The position numbers and the translations under genes are program-made. From positions 1-64,000 of the forward strand of contig NZ_CAKZGO010000025.1 of NCBI RefSeq assembly GCF_936916975.1: a DNA stretch of 64,000 nt, written 5' to 3'. The notes beneath the pieces were generated by a model. That model saw only the letters and a program-made list of their open reading frames with translations, did no database searches and was not told the origin of the DNA. The DNA is from an uncultured Dongia sp. GTDB taxonomy: Bacteria > Pseudomonadota > Alphaproteobacteria > Dongiales > Dongiaceae. Of the stretch, positions 1 to 8,781 are shown piece by piece. The number at the start of each line of letters is the position of its first letter. Position 1 is the first letter of the stretch.

Positions 1-188
1 AAAGCTAAGGCAGGGCGACCAACGCCGCAGCCGATATCCAGCACCGTTTCAGGCCCGGTAGCGGTGACCGTCGCCATCACCTCTGCCTCCGGTTCCAGCC
101 AATCGACGCGGCCGGCGTCGATCGACCAGCGTCGATCCCATTCCGCGACTGCTGTCGCCAAGGGATGGAGGGCAGATTCCGACGTCAT
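1..188 (-). CDS. Class I SAM-dependent methyltransferase, N-terminal part (cut by window edge)
   Basis: Reading leftward from an ATG at 188 gives an uninterrupted frame of about 62 residues that runs off the window. It contains VLDIGCGVGRPAL near residue 50, the glycine-rich motif I that binds S-adenosylmethionine in class I methyltransferases. The ATG overlaps the TGA of the upstream phnE-like gene (ATGA at 185-188), so it is probably translated with the phosphonate transporter operon. Methyltransferases of unknown substrate are found beside phn transport genes in other alphaproteobacteria (general knowledge, not checked here). The substrate cannot be told from this fragment. Confidence 0.7.
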   Translation of the reverse strand, partial: MTSESALHPLATAVAEWDRRWSIDAGRVDWLEPEAEVMATVTATGPETVLDIGCGVGRPALA

Positions 189-1018
189 GTCGATTGCCTC
201 AGGATGCGCTGGCGCAGCATGGAGCTCAGCCGTTCCACCACCAAGACCAACAAGAAGACGCCGATGATGATGGTTGCCGCCTGATCGTATTGGAAAAGGT
301 CCATGGCAACCTTGAGCTCGATGCCAATGCCGCCGGCCCCCACCAGCCCCAGCACCACCGAGGCGCGCGTGGCCTTCTCCAGGGTGAAGAGCGCCGAATT
401 GATCATGGATGGCATAGCGGCGGGCAGTACCGCGGAGAAGACAATGCCGGACTTCCGGGCGCCGAGGGCCGTCAAGGCTTCCTGCGGCCCCTTATCGGTT
501 TCCTCCATCGCTTCGGCGAAGAAGCGGCCGCAGAAGCCGATCGCATCGACGACCAGGGTCAGCATGCCGGCAAAGGGGCCGAGACCTACCGTCACCACGA
601 AGAACAATGCCCAGACCAGATCCGGCACGGTGCGAAACAGGGCGATCAGCCAGCGCGCCATATAATAAAGACCGATATGCGGCGTCAGGCTGCGCGCCGC
701 AAGAATGGCCAGCGGCACGCTCAGGATGACGCCGATGACAGTGCCGGCAAAGGCCATCTGGAACGTCTCCAGCATGGAGACGCCAACCGATTGAATGCGG
801 GCGAGACTGGGCGGGAACATCTCGCCCACCAGCCGCGCCATATTGGGCAGGCCCTCAACGAACGACCGAACCGAAATGTCGCTACCCTGGAGCGAGAACA
901 GGAAGAAGCCGCCTGCCGCCACATAGAGCGCAAACATGCCAGCGCTAGGCCGCATGAGCCGCGGCGGCGGCGTCACGCCCGGCCGCAGGATCGGTGCCGC
1001 CAAGGTGGTATCACTCAT
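185..1018 (-). CDS. phnE: Phosphonate/phosphite ABC transporter permease PhnE
   Basis: Inner-membrane permease of a PhnCDE-type importer. The product has about 277 residues with several hydrophobic segments and the BPD_transp_1-type coupling region around EALTALGARKSGIVFSAVLP, followed by KATRASVVLGLVGAGGIGIEL, characteristic of PhnE proteins. I start it at the ATG at 1018 (MSDTTLAAP); longer frames upstream run into phnC and lack family similarity. It overlaps the end of phnC by 8 nt and is coupled by ATGA to the methyltransferase downstream. It would carry phosphonate, phosphite or a related compound delivered by PhnD using PhnC ATP hydrolysis; the exact ligand cannot be read from the sequence. 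Confidence 0.9.
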   Translation of the reverse strand: MSDTTLAAPILRPGVTPPPRLMRPSAGMFALYVAAGGFFLFSLQGSDISVRSFVEGLPNMARLVGEMFPPSLARIQSVGVSMLETFQMAFAGTVIGVILSVPLAILAARSLTPHIGLYYMARWLIALFRTVPDLVWALFFVVTVGLGPFAGMLTLVVDAIGFCGRFFAEAMEETDKGPQEALTALGARKSGIVFSAVLPAAMPSMINSALFTLEKATRASVVLGLVGAGGIGIELKVAMDLFQYDQAATIIIGVFLLVLVVERLSSMLRQRILRQST

Positions 1019-1865
1019 AGACGCCTCGCAGATCCCTGGCATCAAGTGACGCCGACATTGCATCGATCTCGATCCGCCCACCGCGCAACGCCACGACCCG
1101 GTCGGCAAAGCGCAGCGCGTGGTTGATATGATGCGAGGTGAACACCAGCGTCAGGCCCTGCTGGCGGATCAGCTCGGCAAAAAGCTCCATCACTTCTTCA
1201 CCGGCACTGGGATCAAGGCTTGCCACGGGTTCATCGGCGAACATCAGTCGGGGGCGCTGCATCAGCGTGCGTGCGATCGCCACGCGCTGCGACTGTCCAC
1301 CAGAGAGCTGGTCGGCCCGGCGACTGGCGAAATCGGCGAGACCCACCAGATCCAGGCAATGCATCGCCTCGTCGCGCAACGCGCTGGGCGCCATGAAATG
1401 AAACCAGCCGCGGGGACCGCTGATGCGCGATTGCGCGCCGTGGAGGACGTTGCTCAGCACCGAAAGCTGGCCGACCAGATTGTGGCGCTGGAAGACGAAG
1501 CCGATCTGGGCGCGCAGTCGCCGCAGGGCACCTTGATCAAGGGCGCAGACATCCTGCCCCAACAGGCGGATGCTCCCGCCATTGGGTTCGATAAGACGCA
1601 GGCAGCATCGCAGCAAGGTTGATTTGCCGGCACCGTTGCTGCCGATCAAGGCGACCGCCTGTCCGCTCGGCACCGCTAGCGACACGCCGTCCAGGATGGT
1701 TGTCGTCACGTGATATGATTTGCGAAGATTGTCGATGCTGAGCTCGATTGCCACCGTGGCGCTGCGAGCGTGAACGCCATCCAACGGGCGGCGAACCGCT
1801 GCGGCATAAGCCGCAGCGATCCGTGGTTTCCCCGTTCTGGCGACGGATGCGACCGTCATGGCCAA
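1011..1865 (-). CDS. phnC: Phosphonate ABC transporter ATP-binding protein PhnC
   Basis: Cytoplasmic ATPase of the PhnCDE importer. It has Walker A GSNGAGKST, signature LSGGQSQRVAIARTL and Walker B LMFADEPVASLDP, with the PhnC-like insertion GPRGWFHFM between them. The product carries about 37 residues before the usual start of the ABC fold (VAIELSIDNLRKSYH). The likely ribosome site AGGGG lies just after the phnD stop and fits the ATG at 1859 better than 1865. A GTG at 1754 would remove the extension but has no clear Shine-Dalgarno sequence. The gene sits 5 nt after phnD and overlaps phnE by 8 nt. Confidence 0.9.
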   Translation of the reverse strand: MAMTVASVARTGKPRIAAAYAAAVRRPLDGVHARSATVAIELSIDNLRKSYHVTTTILDGVSLAVPSGQAVALIGSNGAGKSTLLRCCLRLIEPNGGSIRLLGQDVCALDQGALRRLRAQIGFVFQRHNLVGQLSVLSNVLHGAQSRISGPRGWFHFMAPSALRDEAMHCLDLVGLADFASRRADQLSGGQSQRVAIARTLMQRPRLMFADEPVASLDPSAGEEVMELFAELIRQQGLTLVFTSHHINHALRFADRVVALRGGRIEIDAMSASLDARDLRGVYE

Positions 1866-1870
1866 TGCCC

Positions 1871-2767
1871 CTATTGGCCGACGAATTCAGCGTATTCAGG
1901 ATAGCCGATGGTCGCATACATGCGCCGGACATAGTCGTAGTCCTTGTCCTCGATTGAGGCCAGGAAGTGCATGCCCTTGTACTTCTGGGTGTCCTCACCC
2001 TTCAGCAGGGCCTCGATGAGCGCAGGCTGATTGTCGATGAAGGCCTTGCGCACCTTGTCGATCATGGCCGGATCGACATGCTTGCCGGCCAGCACCGGAT
2101 CGTTGGGCAGGTCGCGGCCACGGGCAATGACCTTGAATGCGGTATCGGGAAATTTCGCCCGCACGCTGGCAAGATGGGTCGCATTCATGCCGATCGCGGC
2201 AATATCACCCTTGATCAGGCTCTCGACGGCGACGTTGCGGCTGACATGAAGCGACTCGATATCCTTCATCGGGTCTACGCCGAAATCGGCCAGCACCTGC
2301 ATGGGGCCGATATGGGCCGAGGTAGAACCGATATCGCCAAAGGCCACTTTCTTGCCCTTGAGATCTTCGGGGCCAGCAATCGGGCTGTCGGCCAGAGTCA
2401 CGATCATGGCGAAATAGTCCGGGCGTTGGAAGCCAACCACCACCTGGGCGTCGGTGCGCTTCTTGAACACCACATATTCGGCCGGACCCGTGAGGACGAA
2501 ATCGACCTGCTCGGCTCGCATCGCTTCGACGGCAGCGGTGCGGCTGCTGACAGGGGTGAACTTGATCTCATAGCCCGTGGTCTGGGCGAGAGTCTCTGCT
2601 AAGGCGCCGTACTCGCGCTGCAGATCTTCGAGACCGGCGATGTCGGTCACGGCGAAGCGAATGGTGTCGACAGCTTGGGCGAAATTCGCCTGCAGCAGCA
2701 AAGGCAAGGCCGCAGCGGCGGCAAGCACGGCGCGGCGCGCATATTTGGTCCTGGCAAGACAGATCAT
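1871..2767 (-). CDS. phnD: Phosphate/phosphite/phosphonate ABC transporter periplasmic binding protein PhnD
   Basis: Periplasmic ligand-binding protein, 298 residues, beginning with a basic stretch and an Ala/Leu-rich hydrophobic core ending near NFAQA, a typical signal peptide. The mature part begins DTIRFAVTD and contains TGPAEYVVF and SADISTS-like loop GDIGSTSAH, which fit the PhnD/phosphonate-bd family. First gene of the leftward operon phnD-phnC-phnE-methyltransferase. The 240 bp between it and the divergent phnM must hold both promoters. Ligand range in this family includes phosphonates, phosphite and hypophosphite, so the substrate here is open. Confidence 0.9.
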   Translation of the reverse strand: MICLARTKYARRAVLAAAAALPLLLQANFAQAVDTIRFAVTDIAGLEDLQREYGALAETLAQTTGYEIKFTPVSSRTAAVEAMRAEQVDFVLTGPAEYVVFKKRTDAQVVVGFQRPDYFAMIVTLADSPIAGPEDLKGKKVAFGDIGSTSAHIGPMQVLADFGVDPMKDIESLHVSRNVAVESLIKGDIAAIGMNATHLASVRAKFPDTAFKVIARGRDLPNDPVLAGKHVDPAMIDKVRKAFIDNQPALIEALLKGEDTQKYKGMHFLASIEDKDYDYVRRMYATIGYPEYAEFVGQ

Positions 2768-3007
2768 AGCGGCTCCCTTTCAAAACATCCCAGCGGCACA
2801 ATTCCGTGCCCCGCCGGAGCATGGGAGCGACACGTGACTCCTTTAAGACTCCCATGTTTCAACAATGTGACGACCGGTAGACAAGCCGGAACCCAGTCCA
2901 AGAAATCGCGCCAGTCGTCGATTCTTCTCGATCCTTTCGCTGGATCATCCCGGGGAAAGTCCCGATCATCCCGACATCAGATGGGATCGATGATGGAGTT
3001 GAGTGTG

Positions 3008-4168
3008 ATGGACTTTGTGATTGCCGGCGGCAGTGCCTTGATGCCCGACGGAACGATCGAACAGGCCGATCTGCGTGTTTCGGCCGGAAAGATCGTCGCC
3101 GTGGGCGAATCGGGCAGCGCATCGGCGCGTCGCTGGCGTGCAGACGGTCTCATGGTGTTGCCCGGCATGATCGATTTGCACGGCGATGCCTTCGAGCGTC
3201 AGCTCATGCCGCGCCCCGGGGTTCGCTTTGCCGATGACATGGCGTTGCTCGATACCGACCGGCAACTTGTCGCCAACGGCATCACCACGGCCTACCATGG
3301 TCTGACCTATAGTTGGGAACCCGGCCTGCGTGATGCCGACTCAGCCCGGCGCTTTGTCACGGGCTTGCGGCAATTGCGCCCCCGCCTCTCCTGCGACACC
3401 CGCCTTCATCTTCGCTTCGAAACATTCAACCTTGATGCGATCGATGAGGTTATCGGGTGGATCGAGGCCGGCCTGATCGACCTTCTGGCCTTCAACGACC
3501 ATACCGACGATATCGCCGAGAAGCTCTCAGACCGCCACAAGCTGGCGACCTATGCGTCGCGGACGGGCCTTACCGGCGACGACTTCGCGGAGATGCTGCG
3601 ACAAACCAAGGCACGGGCCCCGGAGGTTCCGGCGGCCATGCTACGCCTGTCGAATGCTGCGCGTGCGGCCTCCCTGCCGATGGCATCTCATGACGATATC
3701 TCGCCAGAGATGCGTGCCGACTATCTGGCACTCGGCTGCCGCATCTGCGAATTCCCGCTGGATCGGCGCACGGCGCGGGCAGCACTCGATCACGGCGGCA
3801 TTACCATTCTGGGCGCTCCCAATGTGGTCCGTGGCGGGAGTCATGCAGCACGGCTCGGGGGTCGGGAAGCGGTCGCCGAGGGCCTCTGCAGCGTCTTGAC
3901 CTCTGACTACTATTACCCCGCCCTGATGAACGCGGCGTTTACGCTGGTCAATCTGGGCCTGGCGGATGTCGGCACGGCCTGGAACCTGGTTTCAGCGAAT
4001 GCCGCCGATGCGGTCGGCCTGTCAGATCGCGGTCGCGTGGCTGCCGATCAACGCGCCGATCTTTTGCTGGTTTCTTGGGAGGCGGGCAGCCTCCCTCGAC
4101 TCATCGCCACCTTCGTCAACGGCGAAGCCGTGTTCACCGCGGACAACCCGCTGCGGATGATTGCTTGA
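3008..4168 (+). CDS. phnM: PhnM-like alpha-D-ribose 1-methylphosphonate 5-triphosphate diphosphatase (amidohydrolase)
   Basis: Amidohydrolase-superfamily enzyme of about 386 residues. PhnM removes pyrophosphate from ribosyl-phosphonate triphosphate in the C-P lyase pathway. The dihydroorotase-like N-terminus MDFVIAGGSALMPDG, the metal motif LHGDAFERQ, FNDHTDD and SHDD, and the C-terminal ADLLLV strand all match PhnM. The ATG at 3008 aligns with the start of known PhnM proteins and has GGAG 9 nt upstream; in-frame ATGs at 2981, 2990 and 2993 are alternatives. It is divergent from phnDCE. None of phnGHIJKL is in the window, so the C-P lyase core must be elsewhere or absent. Confidence 0.88.
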   Translation: MDFVIAGGSALMPDGTIEQADLRVSAGKIVAVGESGSASARRWRADGLMVLPGMIDLHGDAFERQLMPRPGVRFADDMALLDTDRQLVANGITTAYHGLTYSWEPGLRDADSARRFVTGLRQLRPRLSCDTRLHLRFETFNLDAIDEVIGWIEAGLIDLLAFNDHTDDIAEKLSDRHKLATYASRTGLTGDDFAEMLRQTKARAPEVPAAMLRLSNAARAASLPMASHDDISPEMRADYLALGCRICEFPLDRRTARAALDHGGITILGAPNVVRGGSHAARLGGREAVAEGLCSVLTSDYYYPALMNAAFTLVNLGLADVGTAWNLVSANAADAVGLSDRGRVAADQRADLLLVSWEAGSLPRLIATFVNGEAVFTADNPLRMIA

Positions 4169-4565
4169 TCTTGGATTAGCCGATGGGTCGACTACTGTGC
4201 AGCTGGGTTTGTGGAGTCATTTCATCAAGCTGGAGTACTGCAAACCTGTGGGTGGTGTCGGACGCCAAACGATACCGACGAGACAGTCGTTTGCGCTAGA
4301 ATGGCTTCGCGCAAAATAGGCTGATCAAGCTGGTACGAAAGTGTTTTCGCCAGATGATGAGCCGCTTGGAGATTTCAAATGGTTAGACAAAGCTGGCTTG
4401 GGGCGCCAGGGATTGTCACCAGACTCTCTGCGGCCCTTACCCACCGCAATTATATATACACAAATCGTCGCTAGGCGCGAACGCGTCAAATGTTTGTAGT
4501 TGTAAAGGGTATTCCCGCTGCCCTTTGGGTAACACACGACACGGGCCGCTCACCACAAGTTTTTC
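4169..4565. other. Intergenic stretch without a convincing gene
   Basis: About 400 bp between phnM and the PepSY remnant. A 70-codon leftward open frame at 4325-4537 has no recognisable domain, no ribosome site and unusual composition, so I do not call it. The segment is less GC-rich than its surroundings (for example 4441-4510). No clear hairpin terminator follows phnM. Confidence 0.5.
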
Positions 4566-5200
4566 CTAGCGAACGTTGCGCGCCAGCTGGTTGATGAGCG
4601 GCTTCAGAAAGTAATTCAACACGCCATATTTTTCAGCTTGAACATAGGCCTCGGCCACGTGCCAAGCACGAGACGATTTCTGAAATCGATAGGCAGCGCA
4701 TCACGGCCGAATTGCGGCCGGGAAAGGCGTCATGCCGGGTGCAGCGGCATGCGCTGTGGCAAGGCCTTTTTTCAGGCGACGCAAAATGCCCGGCCGGTGG
4801 CTCGTCTTGATAGGACTCCACCATTTCGGCCAGTTGGTCGAAGCGCCAGAGCTGGGGGACGAGATCGGCCCAAATATTGATCACCCAAGTGAAGCCGACC
4901 ACCAATATCCAGATGATCGTCACCGCGCCCAATAGGTTATGAAGATCGAGCCATTTGACCTTTGATGAGCTTTGCCGCCGCACCATGCTTAAATCGAGTC
5001 GGCGCATGAAAGACGCGTAGAGCACGACGCCGGAGACCGTCGCGATGACAGACGGCAGTCCCAAGAACCCGAGGAACACCTTTCCTGGCAGGCCGGCGAA
5101 CATATCGACATGCAGCGTCAACATGACATAGGCGCCATACTCCATCCAGAAATATTGTCGACAATAATGATAATACGACGCCGATTTTTCTTGCGAATTT
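4566..5200 (-). pseudogene. Decayed PepSY-associated transmembrane protein gene
   Basis: The leftward frame encodes EYGAYVMLTLHVDMFAGLPG, then VSGVVLYASFMRRLD, VKWLDLHNLLGAVTIIWILV and WADLVPQLWRFDQLAEMV, clearly the middle of a PepSY-associated TM protein (iron or peptidase-regulation type membrane proteins). The N-terminal PepSY part is missing: upstream codons are unrelated. Near 4773 a run of A residues marks a frameshift; the family continues as KKGLATAHAAAPGMTPFPAA in the next frame and then stops. A further open piece ending at a TAG at 4566-4568 reads LNYFLKPLINQLARNVR, loosely like the tail of HlyD-type membrane fusion proteins, suggesting a chimera of deleted genes. Not expected to be functional. 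Confidence 0.75.
5153..5166. promoter_or_regulatory. Perfect 14-bp palindrome upstream of prpD (site 1)
   Basis: TATTGTCGACAATA is a perfect inverted repeat about 90 bp before the prpD start. A second palindrome with the same GTCGAC core lies 63 bp downstream, centre to centre, close to six helical turns. Palindromes of this kind are typical operators of FCD-type GntR regulators, and such a gene lies at the other end of this gene cluster (10800-11516). Regulator assignment is inference. Confidence 0.55.
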
Positions 5201-5215
5201 GCAGATGGAAAGCAA

Positions 5216-5229
5216 ATATGTCGACATAT
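5216..5229. promoter_or_regulatory. Perfect 14-bp palindrome upstream of prpD (site 2)
   Basis: ATATGTCGACATAT, a perfect inverted repeat ending 25 bp before the prpD ATG. It shares the TGTCGACA core with the site at 5153-5166. Its position would block transcription or initiation of the prpDB-tct genes when bound. Confidence 0.55.
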
Positions 5230-5254
5230 ACTTCTTTGAGGGACTTGCACGTTA

Positions 5255-6706
5255 ATGGCCAGCCTTATCAGCAACGAGCGTCCGGCGCCGGATAGAGTTC
5301 TCGCCGACATCGCGGAATATGTTCACAACTATCAAATCAAAAGCCCCCTCGCCTACGACACGGCGCGGAGCTGCCTTCTGGATACGCTGGGCTGTGGCCT
5401 TGAGGCTCTGGAATACCCGGCCTGCCTCAAATTGCTGGGGCCGATCGTTCCAGGCACGGTGGTTCCAAATGGCGCCCGGGTACCCGGCACGTCCTATCAG
5501 CTCGATCCCGTCCATGCGGCCTTCAACATCGGCACGCTGATCCGTTGGCTGGACTTCAACGACTGCTGGCTCGCCGCGGAATGGGGCCATCCATCCGACA
5601 ACCTCGGCGGCATCCTCGCTGTCGCCGACTGGCTGTCGCGCACCAATCTCGCCAATGGCAAGAAGCCGCTGCTGATGCGCGACGTTCTCACCGCCATGAT
5701 CAAGGCACACGAAATCCAAGGGTGCCTGGCCCTCGAGAATTCATTCAACAAAGTCGGCCTCGATCACGTCATCCTGGTCAAGGTCGCTTCGACTGCGGTT
5801 GTCTCTGGGCTTCTTGGCCTGACCCGTGATGAAACCATCAATGCACTGTCGCTGGCCTTCGTCGATGGGCAGGCGCTGCGCACCTATCGCCATGCGCCTA
5901 ATGCCGGGTCGCGCAAAAGCTGGGCGGCGGGGGATGCCACCAGCCGCGCCGTGCGCCTGGCACTCATCGCCCAGACCGGCGAGATGGGCTATCCATCTGC
6001 TCTGTCGGCCAAGACCTGGGGCTTTTACGACGTCTCGTTCCGTGGCGAGCCGTTCCGCTTCCAGCGGCCATACGGTTCCTATGTCATGGAACATGTGCTG
6101 TTCAAGATTTCCTATCCGGCGGAATTCCACGCCCAGACCGCCGTCGAAGCCGCCATGACGACCCATGCGAAACTCAAGGAGCTGGGCAAATCGAGCGACG
6201 ACATCGCCTCGATTCGCATCCGGACCCATGAAGCCTGCATCCGCATTATTGACAAGAAGGGCCCGCTGCATAATCCGGCCGATCGCGACCACACCATTCA
6301 ATACATGGTGGCGGTGCCGCTGATTTTCGGACGCCTGACGGCTGCCGATTACGAGAACGATGTGGCAGAGGATCCGCGCATCGATGCGCTCCGCGCCAAG
6401 ATCGACTGCGTCGAAGATCCTGCCTTCACCCGCGATTATCACGATCCGGAAAAGCGCTCGATCGCCAACGCCATGGTCGTCACCTTGAAGGACGGTACTG
6501 TGTTGCCGGAACTGGTGGTCGAGTACCCGATCGGCCACAAGCGTCGTCGCGACGACGGTATTCCGCTCCTTGAACACAAATTCCGCGTCAACCTCAACCG
6601 CCGTTTCGTCGAAAAACGGCAGCAGCAGATTCTCGACGTCTCCCTGGACCAGGCCAAGCTCGAAGCCATGCCGGTTCACGAATATGTCGACCTCTACGTG
6701 CAGTAA
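5255..6706 (+). CDS. prpD: 2-methylcitrate dehydratase PrpD
   Basis: Dehydrates 2-methylcitrate to 2-methyl-cis-aconitate in the methylcitrate cycle of propionate use; cytoplasmic. At 483 residues it matches enterobacterial PrpD in length and nearly throughout in sequence: [59 protein letters not shown]. This makes it a true PrpD rather than one of the looser MmgE/PrpD paralogues such as the gene at 32.5 kb. It is first of the run prpD-prpB-tctCBA, and the two GTCGAC palindromes sit in its promoter. The start is the ATG at 5255, preceded by GAGGG. No prpC (methylcitrate synthase) is present in the window. Confidence 0.95.
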   Translation: MASLISNERPAPDRVLADIAEYVHNYQIKSPLAYDTARSCLLDTLGCGLEALEYPACLKLLGPIVPGTVVPNGARVPGTSYQLDPVHAAFNIGTLIRWLDFNDCWLAAEWGHPSDNLGGILAVADWLSRTNLANGKKPLLMRDVLTAMIKAHEIQGCLALENSFNKVGLDHVILVKVASTAVVSGLLGLTRDETINALSLAFVDGQALRTYRHAPNAGSRKSWAAGDATSRAVRLALIAQTGEMGYPSALSAKTWGFYDVSFRGEPFRFQRPYGSYVMEHVLFKISYPAEFHAQTAVEAAMTTHAKLKELGKSSDDIASIRIRTHEACIRIIDKKGPLHNPADRDHTIQYMVAVPLIFGRLTAADYENDVAEDPRIDALRAKIDCVEDPAFTRDYHDPEKRSIANAMVVTLKDGTVLPELVVEYPIGHKRRRDDGIPLLEHKFRVNLNRRFVEKRQQQILDVSLDQAKLEAMPVHEYVDLYVQ

Positions 6707-6718
6707 GGAGAGGTCCGC

Positions 6719-7633
6719 ATGCCGTATCTCGTCAGCGCCGACCTTGCCACCGACCCTGCCGGCGAGCGCTTTCGCGCTCTCGTCGAAGCGGGCGGCATTC
6801 TCGCCATCCCCGGCGCCCATAACGGCATGGCGTCGCTGCAGGCGAAGGCAGCCGGCTTTTCAGCACTTTATCTGTCGGGTGCGGCGATGTCGGCCTCCAT
6901 GGGCCTGCCCGATCTCGGCATCATCACGCTGGAAGATGTGTCGTTCTTCGTCCGCCAGATATCGCGGGCGAGCGGTCTGCCCGTGCTGGTCGACAGTGAC
7001 ACCGGTTATGGTGAAGCGCTCAACGTAATGAACATGGTGCGCACCTTCGAAGATGCGGGTGCCGGCGCCATCCATCTTGAAGACCAGCTGCTGCCAAAGA
7101 AGTGCGGCCATCTCAACGACAAGAAGCTGGCGACCCCGCACGATATGGCTGCCAAAGTGGCCGCCGCGGTAAAAGCACGCCGGCACCTCTATATCATCGC
7201 TCGCACCGCTGCGGCAGCGGGCGAGGGCATCGATGGGGCGGTCGCTCGCGCCCAGCTCTATCTGCAGGCCGGCGCCGACGCCATCTTCCCCGAAGCATTG
7301 ACCAGTGCGGACATGTTCCGCGAATTCGCTCGCCGCATGCCGGGTGTGCCCTTGTTAGCGAATATGACGGAATTCGGTCGTACGCCGTTCTTTACGGCCA
7401 GCGAATTCGCCGAGATGGGCTACCGCATGGTGATCTGGCCCGTGTCGTCGCTGCGCGTCGCCAACAAGGCCCAGGAAAAACTCTATGCGGCTCTGAAGCG
7501 CGATGGCGGCACGCATAATCAGATCGATGCCATGCAAACGCGCAAGGAACTCTACGATCTCATCGGCCTTGCCGAATACGAGGCGTTGGACGTCTCGATA
7601 GTAGCGACGATCGTGCCGACTACCGTTCCGTAA
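6719..7633 (+). CDS. prpB: Methylisocitrate lyase PrpB
   Basis: Cleaves 2-methylisocitrate into pyruvate and succinate. The 304-residue product has the isocitrate-lyase/PEP-mutase barrel motifs YLSGAAMSASMGLPD, VDSDTGYGEA (Mg2+ site) and EDQLLPKKCGH, with catalytic Cys129 in the KKCGH loop that marks PrpB-type lyases. It starts 12 nt after prpD with a good AAGGAGAGG ribosome site and is surely cotranscribed. Together with PrpD it gives two of the methylcitrate-cycle steps; hydration of 2-methyl-cis-aconitate would need an aconitase from elsewhere. Confidence 0.95.
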   Translation: MPYLVSADLATDPAGERFRALVEAGGILAIPGAHNGMASLQAKAAGFSALYLSGAAMSASMGLPDLGIITLEDVSFFVRQISRASGLPVLVDSDTGYGEALNVMNMVRTFEDAGAGAIHLEDQLLPKKCGHLNDKKLATPHDMAAKVAAAVKARRHLYIIARTAAAAGEGIDGAVARAQLYLQAGADAIFPEALTSADMFREFARRMPGVPLLANMTEFGRTPFFTASEFAEMGYRMVIWPVSSLRVANKAQEKLYAALKRDGGTHNQIDAMQTRKELYDLIGLAEYEALDVSIVATIVPTTVP

Positions 7634-7756
7634 CGCGATCAAGGCTGCAGGCGTCGCGGCCAGGACCACCACTGCGCAGAATGCGCAGCAATCAAAAACG
7701 ACCAGCCAAGGGAAAACCCAAAGGCGGCATCTCAACAATGGAGAGGAGAGAATACC

Positions 7757-8710
7757 ATGAGGCGATTTCTGATAGCGGGCGGCCTGGTTGCCACCCTGGC
7801 TATGATGAGCAGTGCTGCCCTGGCGGATCCGGCCAAAGTGATGATCCCCGCCAATCCCGGCGGTGGTTGGGACGGCGCCGGCCGCCAGACCATGGCAGCG
7901 CTCGAACAGGCCGGAATTTTCACCGAGGGCGTATCCTTCACCAATAAGGGCGGCGCTGCCGGCACCATCGGCCTTGCGGAATTTGTCCGCACCGCCAAGG
8001 GTGACGATAATGCGCTGCTGGTCACCGGTGTCATCATGGTCGGTGGCATCATCAGCAACAACACGCCGGTCTCACTGAAAGACACCACGCCCCTGGCGCG
8101 GCTTACCAACGAATACAACGCGATCGCCGTACCGGCGGATTCGCCGATCAAAACGCCGCAAGATTTCCTTGCCGCGTTGAAGGCAGATCCCGGCGCCCTG
8201 TCCGTGGGCGGCGGTTCCGCGGGTGGCGCCGATCACGTCATGCTGGCTCAACTGGCGAAAGCCGCCGGCGCGCCGGTCGACAAGATCAACTTCGTTTCCT
8301 TCTCCGGTGGCGAAATCCTGGCGGCTCTCGGTGGCGGCAAGATCAAGGCTGCGATTTCCGGCGCGTCGGAATTCCGGCCGTTTGCGGAAACCGGCCGCAT
8401 TCGCATCATCGCCGTCTCCGGTCCCAATCGGCTTGAGGGGCTTGATGCGCCCACACTGACGGAGTCGGGCATCCCGATCGAGATGGGAAATTGGCGTGGT
8501 TTCGTCGGCGGTCCGGATATGACCGATGCCGGCCGCACAGCCTGGCTGGAGCGGTTCGAAAAATTGCACACGGCAGACGCTTGGAAAGAAACGCTGAAGG
8601 CCCAGGGGTGGGAAGATGCCTATCTTGCCGGTGATGACTTCGTAAAGTTCATCGACGCCGAGAATGAGAAATGGTCGGCGTCGCTGAAGGAAGTCGGCAT
8701 CCTCAACTGA
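7757..8710 (+). CDS. tctC: Tripartite tricarboxylate transporter substrate-binding protein (TctC/Bug family)
   Basis: Periplasmic binding protein of 317 residues with a clear signal peptide (MRRFLIAGGLVATLAMMSSA, cleavage after LAD/ALA region). The mature part starts KVMIPANPGGGWDGAGR, the usual Bug/TctC ligand-loop motif, and has TNKGGAAGTIGLAEF and VGGGSAGGADHVM. A GGAGAGAG ribosome site precedes the ATG. It follows prpB after 123 bp and leads tctB and tctA, so I infer that the transported acid feeds the PrpD/PrpB steps: citrate, methylcitrate or a related tricarboxylate. TctC-type proteins bind many carboxylates, so this is context-based. Confidence 0.9.
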   Translation: MRRFLIAGGLVATLAMMSSAALADPAKVMIPANPGGGWDGAGRQTMAALEQAGIFTEGVSFTNKGGAAGTIGLAEFVRTAKGDDNALLVTGVIMVGGIISNNTPVSLKDTTPLARLTNEYNAIAVPADSPIKTPQDFLAALKADPGALSVGGGSAGGADHVMLAQLAKAAGAPVDKINFVSFSGGEILAALGGGKIKAAISGASEFRPFAETGRIRIIAVSGPNRLEGLDAPTLTESGIPIEMGNWRGFVGGPDMTDAGRTAWLERFEKLHTADAWKETLKAQGWEDAYLAGDDFVKFIDAENEKWSASLKEVGILN

Positions 8711-8781
8711 TCGGAACGACTGTGAACCGCCGCTGCGCCGGGCTGGGCCGGCAGCGGTTCACGCATTGTGAAGGCTACCCC

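Noticed and set aside
194-1126. Long rightward open frame opposite phnE
   Set aside because: Basic, Gln/His/Arg-rich translation with no domain, lying fully opposite a well-supported gene: a shadow of high-GC coding DNA.
4325-4537. 70-codon leftward frame after phnM
   Set aside because: No ribosome site, no domain and unlike coding composition of the neighbours.
5741-6820. 359-codon leftward open frame opposite prpD and the prpB start
   Set aside because: PrpD and PrpB are near-certain on the other strand; the antisense product has no recognisable motif.
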